Assembly (NCBI GenBank): GCA_020720455.1
Contig: DYOQ01000014.1
Coordinates: 10,469 to 54,925, forward strand
Source: Bdellovibrio sp.
Lineage (GTDB): Bacteria > Bdellovibrionota > Bacteriovoracia > Bacteriovoracales > Bacteriovoracaceae
Length of the DNA: 44,457 nucleotides
Reading direction: 5' to 3'
Both the position numbers and the translations under genes were made by a program. Shown here one piece after another: positions 15,628 through 23,285 of this stretch. The notes beneath the pieces were generated by a model that worked only from the letters and a program-made list of their open reading frames with translations, was not told where the DNA came from and did not search any database. Each line of letters begins with the position of its first letter. Positions within the stretch are counted from its first letter, which is position 1.

Positions 15628-16995
15628 TTAAAGAATCTTAATTGCAGTTGCTTCTACAATTTTTAATACCTCTTCTATCTGCTCATCAGTAATAGATGTT
15701 GGAATTAAAAAACGCACACGAACAGCAGGGTCATGTCCTGACGTGAACGCAATAACTCCGTTATTAAATAACTCTTTGAGATATTTAGTCGTAACATCTT
15801 TACTGGAGTTGCCTACTTCAAAGGATATCATGGTTCCAACACCACCCATATAGGTTATTTTGTCCCTACAACTATTTTTGGCCAAGTGTTTTAATCGGTT
15901 AATAAAGTTTTTTTCAATCTGTTTTATTCGACCGTGTTCTCCGTAAAAATTTCCTTCTTTTAAATATTTTAGGACTTTGGCACCAACATTTAAAGAGACA
16001 AGACTTCCATTAAAAGTACCAGCTATTAGTCCTGGCTTTGGATTTAGTTCAGGCGAAAACATGATGCCACAACACTGTAGCGCTTTTCCGATTGTAACGA
16101 TGTCGACGTACTCTTGTAAGCCTAACATTTGAAATGCAAAAAGTTCTGTGGTTCTTCCGAATGTTTGAATCTCATCAATCCAGACGAATAGACCGTGATC
16201 TTTTGCCCATTTGAATACAGCTTCGTAATATTCTTTTGGGCCAAAAACAAATCCGGCCTCACCTTGGATAAGTTCAATCATTAGTGCACAGTGTGAGTCT
16301 GGATATTTTTTAACAATTTCTTCAAGCGCATTAATGGTTGTTTCAATTGCCTTCTCTGGGTTTTTTTGATCAAAGTGAGGAACTCTGTCGACATCTATAG
16401 AAGTAGGCATTCCATCTCGGTATTCTGCACTAGAGGTAAGAATTTGAGTTGCCACAGTCCTGCCTGCAAATGCATTATCAAATGCAATTACGCGGTATTT
16501 GGGATTGCTTTTTTGCCAAACAAGCTTCAGTGCAGTGTCATTAGAAAAACTTCCTGAGCCCGAAAACCAAAAATGTGTTAGCTTGGAATCTTTCACAGAA
16601 TCCATTAGTTCTTTTGTTAGGTCAAGAGCTTCAACATGTGGAAGCAAATTACCACACATAACGACATCGTTAGTGGCAGCTTCAAGATGGCCTTTGATAT
16701 ATAATGGATGAGAGTGTCCAAGAAGATTTACTCCAATAGCACCTATCATATCGTACTTTACTGATCCATCAATTAGTTCAGTAAATGGCCCATGCCCTCT
16801 TCCTGAAGATAGGTAGTTATAAAAAAAGCCCTTTCCTCTCATCGCTGTGAACTCTTTAAGGATGGATTCAGTAACGTGGGCATTTTCTGGGGAAGCAGGT
16901 GTTACTTTAGAGACCTTTTTTTGTTCTGCTAAAATGGTAGAGAATAGTGAGTTAATTTGATCGGTAATTGTATCATTACTTACACCATGTTTCAT
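15628..16995 (-). CDS. Class III (ornithine-type) aminotransferase, AstC/ArgD-like
   Basis: A 455-residue PLP aminotransferase. Motifs: the PLP phosphate-binding SGSGSFSNDTALK near 145-157, the WIDEIQTFGRT motif with the Asp that contacts the pyridine nitrogen (Asp274), and the Schiff-base Lys304 in IVTIGKALQCCG. The family transfers the delta-amino group of (acyl)ornithine or an omega-amine to 2-oxoglutarate. The 40-residue N-terminal extension before the conserved core is longer than in ArgD. The downstream aldehyde dehydrogenase would take its semialdehyde product, so catabolism fits better than arginine synthesis. AAGGGG lies ahead of the ATG. Lysine 6-aminotransferase or 4-aminobutyrate use cannot be excluded. 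Confidence 0.85.
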   Translation of the reverse strand: MKHGVSNDTITDQINSLFSTILAEQKKVSKVTPASPENAHVTESILKEFTAMRGKGFFYNYLSSGRGHGPFTELIDGSVKYDMIGAIGVNLLGHSHPLYIKGHLEAATNDVVMCGNLLPHVEALDLTKELMDSVKDSKLTHFWFSGSGSFSNDTALKLVWQKSNPKYRVIAFDNAFAGRTVATQILTSSAEYRDGMPTSIDVDRVPHFDQKNPEKAIETTINALEEIVKKYPDSHCALMIELIQGEAGFVFGPKEYYEAVFKWAKDHGLFVWIDEIQTFGRTTELFAFQMLGLQEYVDIVTIGKALQCCGIMFSPELNPKPGLIAGTFNGSLVSLNVGAKVLKYLKEGNFYGEHGRIKQIEKNFINRLKHLAKNSCRDKITYMGGVGTMISFEVGNSSKDVTTKYLKELFNNGVIAFTSGHDPAVRVRFLIPTSITDEQIEEVLKIVEATAIKIL

Positions 16996-17087
16996 GTTGG
17001 CCCCTTTTTTTCTGTTTTAGTTTTTAGTTCAAGTGGTAAAGGTTTACGCATCTTGCTTTATATTTGTACAGAGAACATAATAAAAAT

Positions 17088-17732
17088 ATGAGCGAGAATG
17101 AGGTTAGTCAACAGACAAAGCTGTTTGAAAATAGCTATGGGGCAAGAGATTATAAGGGTGTTCGAGAGATGGTTTTGCAAAACAAAACATCTTTTCCGAC
17201 AGATCAGTTCCACTATAATATTGGAACTCTTTACGCAAAAGAGGGAGAGCTTCACTTCGCGCGTTATCATTTACAAAAATCCTTGAAGTTTGAGGGGTTT
17301 AGGCCAGAAGTGTTCAATAATTTGAAGTATGTTGACGACTCTCTTGGGATTAAAGATGATGCAATTAGTGTGTATGCGTTTGTAGATCTACCTTCATCTT
17401 TTTTTATGATAGTGACTCTATTCTTGTTAATTTTGGCTGCATTACTATTAAGGATTAGAGTTTTTAAAAAAATTCAGATTTGGATACTATTTTTTACGTT
17501 ATCATCTCTTCCTTATTTTGGGTCATTACTCTCGAAGCATTTTGTCAGTGGTGCTATTAATATTGGAAATGGTGAGCTTAGGGCCGGCCCATCTAATATT
17601 TTTGAAAAAAATGGTGAGGTACCGAAAGGGCAAAAACTTATAACTGGAAATGTTGACAAGGGTTGGTGCCGAATTCTTTATCCATTTAGGTATGTTGGTT
17701 GGATAGAAAAGGATAGTCTCGGTTTTTATTGA
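17088..17732 (+). CDS. TPR - membrane - SH3 protein (BatE-like layout)
   Basis: ATG 17088 is preferred over an upstream in-frame TTG at 17064. The 214-residue protein has an N-terminal TPR-like region (about 5-80, with FHYNIGTLYAKEGELHFARYH), two closely spaced membrane helices (about 105-125 and 133-152) and a C-terminal bacterial SH3-like domain (LRAGPSN..., then GWCRILYPFRYVGWIEKDSL). This is the domain order of the C-terminal part of BatE proteins in aerotolerance (bat) loci. No BatA/B/D genes are near, so the role is unclear. SH3 domains of this kind often bind cell-wall peptides. The CNBD gene starts 33 nt downstream. Confidence 0.7.
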   Translation: MSENEVSQQTKLFENSYGARDYKGVREMVLQNKTSFPTDQFHYNIGTLYAKEGELHFARYHLQKSLKFEGFRPEVFNNLKYVDDSLGIKDDAISVYAFVDLPSSFFMIVTLFLLILAALLLRIRVFKKIQIWILFFTLSSLPYFGSLLSKHFVSGAINIGNGELRAGPSNIFEKNGEVPKGQKLITGNVDKGWCRILYPFRYVGWIEKDSLGFY

Positions 17733-17765
17733 TATATTGATAGAGGATAGTGGTGGAGAGAAACG

Positions 17766-18473
17766 ATGAGTAGTTATGAGAGTGATATAAACGAAAAAAT
17801 AAAAGGTAATGCGTCTCTTCCAGAGAAAATGGACGTCTCTGTTATAAAATATTTTTGGCAGGCCGGCCCATTTACTGGAAAAAGAAGGGATACTGTTCCG
17901 AAATTTTTAAGAAGCATTGAGGTTTTAAAAAATTTTTCAGATAACGAATTAAGGATTCTAACCAAATATCTTCACATGAGAATTTTTGAAAATGGTGAGG
18001 AAGTTTTTGAACAGGGAGATCTTGGTGTAGGTTTTTATTTTATCTACTCAGGACATGTTGATGTTATTGTTGATCATAATAAAGCCGATCAAGTAAATGA
18101 GGAGCAGTTTCTTGGTGATTCAAAGTTAGTTTTATCTCTCGAAAGATTTGATTATTTTGGAGAGCTGGCGTTACTGCAGGATCATAGCATCCGAAATGCC
18201 ACGGTAATTGCAAGAGAGTCGTGTGTGTTGTTAGGTATTTTTAAGCCAGATGTCGAGGAATTAATTAACTACTATCCGATTACTGCTGCAAAACTACTCC
18301 AATCTGTTTCAGTAATTATTGCTACGAGGTTGCACTCTTTAACGAGGGAAACGCGGTTACTTAAGTACAAGGTGACTCAACTAGAAAAAGAAAAAGAGGA
18401 GTGGTTTGAATGTAGGAAGAAAGATAAAGATAAAGAGAAAGAGAAGGATAGGGAAGTGGAGAAAGAAAAATGA
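17766..18473 (+). CDS. Cyclic-nucleotide-binding-domain protein with charged coiled-coil tail
   Basis: A 235-residue protein. A CRP-type cyclic nucleotide-binding domain spans about 50-170 (LRSIEVLKNFSDNELRIL, then EEVFEQGDLGVGFYFIYSGHV) and includes the phosphate-binding cassette FGELALLQDHSIRNATV with the ligand Glu and Arg present. There is no helix-turn-helix after it, so it is not a CRP-like DNA-binding factor. Instead the C-terminus is a helix followed by an almost pure Lys/Glu/Asp tail (205-235). The binding cassette looks intact, so cAMP or cGMP binding is plausible. Its stop overlaps the start of the PerM-family gene (ATGA), which suggests the two act together. Confidence 0.85.
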   Translation: MSSYESDINEKIKGNASLPEKMDVSVIKYFWQAGPFTGKRRDTVPKFLRSIEVLKNFSDNELRILTKYLHMRIFENGEEVFEQGDLGVGFYFIYSGHVDVIVDHNKADQVNEEQFLGDSKLVLSLERFDYFGELALLQDHSIRNATVIARESCVLLGIFKPDVEELINYYPITAAKLLQSVSVIIATRLHSLTRETRLLKYKVTQLEKEKEEWFECRKKDKDKEKEKDREVEKEK

Positions 18474-19516
18474 CAGAGGCCAGAATTTTGAAAGTCAGGA
18501 AAAAATGGAAAATGATTTTCTTCTGTGCAGTATTTTTAGTCTCGGCCGTTGTATTGTTGACTTTACCAAGACTAGCAACTCCGCTTGGAATTGCGTACGT
18601 AATGTATTTGATACTAAACCCAGCAGTACCGCTAATGATGAAACTTGGATTGAATAAAAAAATGTCGATTGCTGTGTTGCTAATAGCGCTCACTGCTATA
18701 TTAATCTATCCATTGATCAATATTATCCCTATTGTTGCAGAAGAGGGTAATAAACTATCAACCTATCTTCCAAAAATTCATGAACATTCAAAAATTAATT
18801 ACGATAAATTAGTGGTCTGGGCAAAGCAGAACTACAGTCTTAGTTTGCCAGAACACCTTGTAGATGATGTTTTTGGCTACAGTAAAAAATTTATTGGAGA
18901 TATGTTGCTGAAAGTGCCGCAGTTTGTTGCCTCCTTTGCGGAGTGGTTGTTTCTAGTCCCACTGTTTGTATTTTTCTTTCTAAAAGATTCTAGAAAACTT
19001 AAATTTATTATTTTAAATCTAACTCCCAATAGTGTTTTTGAGCGGTTCTATTATCTATCTCACCAGTTTAATAGAAGGCTTGGTGACTATATTTTTGCGA
19101 AATTTGTCGAGGCAAGTATTGTTGGTGTTGTAATAACATCTGGTCTTTTGCTTATGAACGTAAGGTTTGCTTTCTTGCTTGGCCTACTAGCAGGAGTAAC
19201 AAATATTATCCCTTATGTTGGGCCACTAATTGGCGCTGTTCCTGCCGCAATTTTTGCTCTTGCTGAGTATGGTGGCGAATGGGGTAGCTTAGGAGCAATT
19301 CTTTTGTTGTACCTAATAGCAAACATTATTGATCTTGCTATCGTTTTTCCAATTTTAATCTCAAAAATTGTTGATCTTCATCCAATTGTGGTCGTAGTCA
19401 GTGTAATTCTTGGCTCTCAATACATGGGGGTTATCGGCATGGTTATTTCGATTCCTCTTGCGGCGGCGGTCAAATTGGTAGTTTTAGAGGTTTACGAAGA
19501 GATTTATACTCGTTAA
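18470..19516 (+). CDS. AI-2E/PerM-family membrane permease
   Basis: A 348-residue protein of the AI-2E (PerM, YhhT) family, with about eight membrane helices: two pairs near the N-terminus, a soluble part (about 85-145), then LVPLFVFFFLKDS and the family signature GVTNIIPYVGPLIGAVPA near 240-257. Family members export small molecules or ions; some act as Na+/H+ antiporters, and AI-2 transport itself is rarely shown. The overlap by ATGA with the cyclic-nucleotide-binding gene suggests ligand-controlled transport, which is inference. Confidence 0.88.
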   Translation: MTEARILKVRKKWKMIFFCAVFLVSAVVLLTLPRLATPLGIAYVMYLILNPAVPLMMKLGLNKKMSIAVLLIALTAILIYPLINIIPIVAEEGNKLSTYLPKIHEHSKINYDKLVVWAKQNYSLSLPEHLVDDVFGYSKKFIGDMLLKVPQFVASFAEWLFLVPLFVFFFLKDSRKLKFIILNLTPNSVFERFYYLSHQFNRRLGDYIFAKFVEASIVGVVITSGLLLMNVRFAFLLGLLAGVTNIIPYVGPLIGAVPAAIFALAEYGGEWGSLGAILLLYLIANIIDLAIVFPILISKIVDLHPIVVVVSVILGSQYMGVIGMVISIPLAAAVKLVVLEVYEEIYTR

Positions 19517-19597
19517 TTATTACTTGGTTCTTTGTCACATTAGTTTTTTTTTGCTATCTTGTGAGTGATGTCTGTTTTTTATTAAGGTGGTTATTTG

Positions 19598-20344
19598 ATG
19601 AAACACTTAGGTCTATTACTTGGAGCGCTTGTTTTGTTTGGTTGTTCTACTGAGCGGCCGACCGGAAAATCTGAAGCAGAAGTCCTCTTAAAGGAGGCAA
19701 AAGAACTCATTGCGGATTCTCGTTATTTGATGGCAACAGAGAAACTAAATACTCTACGATCCGAGCATCCGTATAGCTATTATGCAACCCATGCAGAATT
19801 GTTGCAGGCAGATATTCTTTTTAAGCAAGATAATTTCGTCGAAGCCGCTGGTGCCTACATACTTTTTAAAGATTTCCATCCAAAAAATGAGAATATGGAG
19901 TATGTCTATTTTATGATAGCTGAATCATATTTTAATCAGATTCCATCTAGCTATGATCGCGATCTCTCTCCTGCTGTGGAGGCCATTAAATATTATCGAG
20001 AGTTAAGTGCTAGATATCCAAACTCTACATATTCAAAATCTAGCGCAGAAAAAGAGGCCAAGTGTGAATCGATGTTAGAGTCAAAAGAGCGCTATATCGC
20101 AGATTTTTATTATAAGACCAAAACTTATGATGCTGCTAGATTTAGGTATTTGGATATTTTGAATAGTTTTAAAAACAGTAGTCTAAGAATGCATTCCATG
20201 TTGAGAGTTGTTGATACTTCTTTTAAACTAGCAAAGTATGATGAGTGCGTGAAATATTACAGAGATTTCCAAGCAGAGTTGAAAGATTCAGAAGTACTAG
20301 ATGACGTCGACGGTATTTATAGTGAGTGTAAGAAGAAACTATAG
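19598..20344 (+). CDS. bamD: Outer-membrane assembly lipoprotein BamD
   Basis: BamD is the essential lipoprotein of the BAM complex that inserts beta-barrel proteins. ATG 19598 has AAGGTGG 8 nt upstream; the TTG one codon earlier is less likely. The 248-residue product has a lipobox (LFGC, Cys near 16) and tandem TPR repeats with the BamD pattern: AEVLLKEAKELIADSRYLMATEKLNTL, ADILFKQDNFVEAAGAYILFKDFHP and, near the end, ARFRYLDILNSF. Length fits the family (about 245). It heads a short unit with the TPR gene 26 nt downstream. Confidence 0.85.
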   Translation: MKHLGLLLGALVLFGCSTERPTGKSEAEVLLKEAKELIADSRYLMATEKLNTLRSEHPYSYYATHAELLQADILFKQDNFVEAAGAYILFKDFHPKNENMEYVYFMIAESYFNQIPSSYDRDLSPAVEAIKYYRELSARYPNSTYSKSSAEKEAKCESMLESKERYIADFYYKTKTYDAARFRYLDILNSFKNSSLRMHSMLRVVDTSFKLAKYDECVKYYRDFQAELKDSEVLDDVDGIYSECKKKL

Positions 20345-20370
20345 GTGTCGATGATGAGAAGGGGGAATGT

Positions 20371-21108
20371 GTGATTGAGCAAAGAACTAGAGAGTTAATG
20401 TCAAAGGGTAAGGATGCATATAACAGAGGTGAACACGATAGTGCGAAAAAGATTTTAAGTGAACTAGTTGAGATCGAGGATAGAAATCCTGAGGCATTTT
20501 TCTACTTGGCAAACATCTTTCATATTAATGGTGAAATAGGGAAGGCGATTAAAGCGTTTAAAAAGGTTCTTCAGTTTGATCCTAATCACACAGATGCGTC
20601 GATTAGTCTGTCTGTACTTTATAACGATATTGGTCGTTATGAGGATGCCAAAAAGATTTTTGATAAAACAAGTGAAAGAGTTAAAAAGGCCAAAGGCCCT
20701 TCTCACGGAATTGTTGCCGAAGATGGCCATATCAACAAAAAATTCTCATTAAAGCACTCTGAGATTGCAGAGTTGTATATGACATACAATAGATATGACG
20801 AGGCCCTTTTTGAGTATAACAAAGCTTCATCTCTAGATACTGATAACCTAGATTTAAGAGTTAAAATAGCTAAAGTGTATGCAAAAAAAGGGTTTGTCTC
20901 TAAAGCATTTGAAGAGCTAAGAAAATTAAAGAATGAACAGCCAGGGTTTGTTCCTGCAAGACTTGCACTTGGGATTTTGCATTATGGAAACGGAAATGTT
21001 TTAGAAGCCCAGTCTGAATGGCAAAATATTTTAAGTAAAGATCCTGCTAATGCTGAAGCAAAAATGTATTTGAATCTATCAAAATCAGCAACAGAAACTA
21101 CAATATAA
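20371..21108 (+). CDS. Soluble TPR protein
   Basis: A 245-residue TPR protein with at least five repeats: two at 5-75 (AYNRGEHDSAKKILSELVEI; AIKAFKKVLQFDP), one at 80-100, then two or more from 125 to 240. No signal peptide and no enzyme domain. The GTG start has a strong GGGGGA a few nt upstream. It probably mediates protein contacts. It follows bamD closely and is convergent with fliW, with only 2 nt between the two stop codons. The partner cannot be told from the sequence. Confidence 0.8.
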   Translation: MIEQRTRELMSKGKDAYNRGEHDSAKKILSELVEIEDRNPEAFFYLANIFHINGEIGKAIKAFKKVLQFDPNHTDASISLSVLYNDIGRYEDAKKIFDKTSERVKKAKGPSHGIVAEDGHINKKFSLKHSEIAELYMTYNRYDEALFEYNKASSLDTDNLDLRVKIAKVYAKKGFVSKAFEELRKLKNEQPGFVPARLALGILHYGNGNVLEAQSEWQNILSKDPANAEAKMYLNLSKSATETTI

Positions 21109-21110
21109 AA

Positions 21111-21698
21111 TTATAATTCTCGTTGAATATTATTACTATGATGTGGTGTTGATCTCTCGTCTTGGTCGGTATGATTATGAGTTGTCTCGTTCATTTGGGT
21201 AACAACATTTTCATGTAGCTCAACTTTTGTTCTACGGCTATCATCTGAGCTGTAAGCAGAGATATATCTTTTTAGCTCGACATACATTTTTTTCTGAACT
21301 TCAAGTTTGCTATCTTGAAGTACAACTTGTCTTGATTTCTTTGTTTTATTGTTGATAACAACAGGGGCCTTGAGGTTTGCTGACATCTCCGTAACAACTG
21401 AAGGTATTGTCAGGATGGCATATACAGCAGCATCACTAAGAGCTGCCAACTCTAATCCTGCGAGTTCTGCTGGAAGTAATGTTATTGAGTAATCAGGAAT
21501 GAACACTCTTGGCTCTAGCATTGGAAAAGCAACTGCGGGATCTTTTATAGATTGTAACCAAAGAATTAATGTCTGATCGCCTGGGTCAACTATAAAAAAT
21601 TTTTTATGCTCTTCAAAACCCAAAAGTCCGTCTTCAAAGTGAAGGATATCCTCTTTGTTAACTACAAGTTCTCCAAAACGCGTTGTGTTGACTTTCAC
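21111..21698 (-). CDS. fliW: Flagellar assembly factor FliW with a long C-terminal tail
   Basis: FliW binds flagellin or CsrA and relieves CsrA repression when flagellin is exported. The core (about 1-150) matches the family: TTRFGELVVNKEDILHFEDG, GFEEHKKFFIVD and the LWLQS...DPAVAFP motif. I place the start at GTG 21698 (MKVNTTRF) with GGAGG 4 nt upstream; an upstream codon at 21725 adds residues outside the family. The last 45 or so residues are an extra polar, His/Thr/Asp-rich tail not usual in FliW. It lies 83 nt after csrA, the classic pairing. Confidence 0.9.
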   Translation of the reverse strand: MKVNTTRFGELVVNKEDILHFEDGLLGFEEHKKFFIVDPGDQTLILWLQSIKDPAVAFPMLEPRVFIPDYSITLLPAELAGLELAALSDAAVYAILTIPSVVTEMSANLKAPVVINNKTKKSRQVVLQDSKLEVQKKMYVELKRYISAYSSDDSRRTKVELHENVVTQMNETTHNHTDQDERSTPHHSNNIQREL

Positions 21699-21781
21699 CG
21701 TTCCTCCGACCCAATGATGAAGCAAAATTGCTCCGTAGTAGGAATGATATCAGTGAAAAAAGCAAAAGAGCAAGTAGGAAT

Positions 21782-22012
21782 TTATTTCTTATTAAGTTCT
21801 TTGAATAATTTTTCTATGTCAGACAAATCTGCTTTAGATGCCTCGGTGTTTTGACCTTGGATGGCCTCGTACACCTCTTCTCTATGAATCTTTGTCTCTT
21901 TTGGAGCTTTTATTCCGAGCCTGACTTGCTTTCCCTTAATTTGAACAACAATGATCTTGATGTGATCATCAATAGCAATACTTTCTCCGAGCTTCCTTGT
22001 CAAAACGAGCAT
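21782..22012 (-). CDS. csrA: Carbon storage / translational regulator CsrA
   Basis: CsrA is a small dimeric RNA-binding protein that blocks ribosome binding at GGA-containing hairpins. The 76-residue product starts MLVLTRKLGESIAIDDHIKI at ATG 22012 with GAGG upstream; an in-frame codon at 22039 is not the start. The RNA-contact residues of strand 1 (LTRK) and strand 5 (RLGIKAP..IHREE) are present. The C-terminal 20 or so residues extend past the E. coli protein. It lies between flgL and fliW as in many flagellar clusters. Two leader regions in this cluster (flgJ, flgM) look like its targets. Confidence 0.95.
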   Translation of the reverse strand: MLVLTRKLGESIAIDDHIKIIVVQIKGKQVRLGIKAPKETKIHREEVYEAIQGQNTEASKADLSDIEKLFKELNKK

Positions 22013-22158
22013 AAATACAACCTCAGCAAAGGGAATCAATCCTTATGCAAGCGCATGAGAGGTATATGCTCTACCTAGTTAAAAATCAAGAAAAATCGAC
22101 TAATCTGACAAAATATTACAGGGGGCTTAAGATTGTCTTTAGATTTGACTAAACCTAT

Positions 22159-23265
22159 CTAGCCGAGGAAGTCTAAAAGGTTTTTATTTAGAACTGTTTT
22201 GCTTGCTTGGTAGGTAGTCTTTAACGTGTCCTGATGTCGCGTTATATCAGAAAAAAGTTCAGCAACGTCAGCGTCAACGAGTTGGCTCTTCTTTGCTTCA
22301 TTGTTGATAAAATCAGCTTCGAGGGTATCTCTAGTTTTTAAAATCGAATTAGAAATTGATCCTACTCTGGTTCTTAAGGTAATAAGTCGTGAAGTTGCGG
22401 TATCGAGTTTTTCCAAAAGGTCTTGAATGTACCTAGTATCGTCGTTTTCAAGCGCGTTTGTTAATCCCGAGAGCAGCGAGAATACGTTGGCACTGTTTTC
22501 AAATTTGGTTTCGTTAATTTTTTCTTCGCTGACCTGTGTGTCACTTGCTTCCTCTTTATCTGTTTTAATTCTTTCGATAGAGGCAAGGTCACGGCCAACA
22601 TTTAGTATCCCGTCTTCACTTGCATAATCTTTGTCTTTTTCGTCGTAACGATAGTCTTCAGGATTGTTGATAGCAGGAAACTCATTTAGAGGATGTTCTC
22701 TTTTATCTTTTGAAAAATCTGATCCGTAGAAAACTTCAACACCGTTAAGGTTTATCGGGACAAAAAAATCTTTTGAGACCTCGAGGTTTGTATGTCCCCC
22801 ATCGCCATTATAGTTACCGTCTAGTCCAAATGGTCGAGTTAGTGTTTTATATCCGGAGAAAATATATTTGCTTCCGATTCTTTTGTTGGCTATTGCAAGA
22901 GCAGAATTTCGTAGTTGAACTACTTCGTTTGCTACGTTAGAGCGAATGTTTTTATCATAGAAGTCACTTGCCTGAGTGATTGCTAGTTCTTTTGCTTTGT
23001 TCATTATCTCGACAAGGGATTCTAGTGCTTGGTCAGTTGCGGTAAGGTTTGTAACAGCGTGAATAATGTTTCGTTGATATTGGTTATTGTCAGTATTTTC
23101 AGATGAAATCATAAGCGCATTTACATTACTAACTGGATCATCGGAAGGCTTGGTCATTTTTTTAAGAGTTGAACCTTTGAGTTGCAAATCTTCAAGCTTA
23201 GCCTTGGCACGATTTATCGATGTGTTCATCGCTGCTCGTGTACTATTCTCTGAAACTCTTGGCAT
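22159..23265 (-). CDS. flgL: Hook-filament junction protein FlgL
   Basis: FlgL (HAP3) joins the hook to the flagellin filament. The 368-residue protein has the flagellin-like N-terminus (MPRVSENSTRAAMNTSINRA, then LKKMTKPSDDPVSNVNALMI) and the matching C-terminal helix (LVDADVAELFSDITRHQDTL...TYQASKTVLNKNLLDFL). Both ends form the coiled-coil core of the axial structure. The middle is a variable surface domain with an acidic stretch near 205-255. It follows flgK by 20 nt in the operon; csrA is the next gene downstream. Confidence 0.95.
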   Translation of the reverse strand: MPRVSENSTRAAMNTSINRAKAKLEDLQLKGSTLKKMTKPSDDPVSNVNALMISSENTDNNQYQRNIIHAVTNLTATDQALESLVEIMNKAKELAITQASDFYDKNIRSNVANEVVQLRNSALAIANKRIGSKYIFSGYKTLTRPFGLDGNYNGDGGHTNLEVSKDFFVPINLNGVEVFYGSDFSKDKREHPLNEFPAINNPEDYRYDEKDKDYASEDGILNVGRDLASIERIKTDKEEASDTQVSEEKINETKFENSANVFSLLSGLTNALENDDTRYIQDLLEKLDTATSRLITLRTRVGSISNSILKTRDTLEADFINNEAKKSQLVDADVAELFSDITRHQDTLKTTYQASKTVLNKNLLDFLG

Positions 23266-23285
23266 CTCTAAATCCTTTTATCAAA

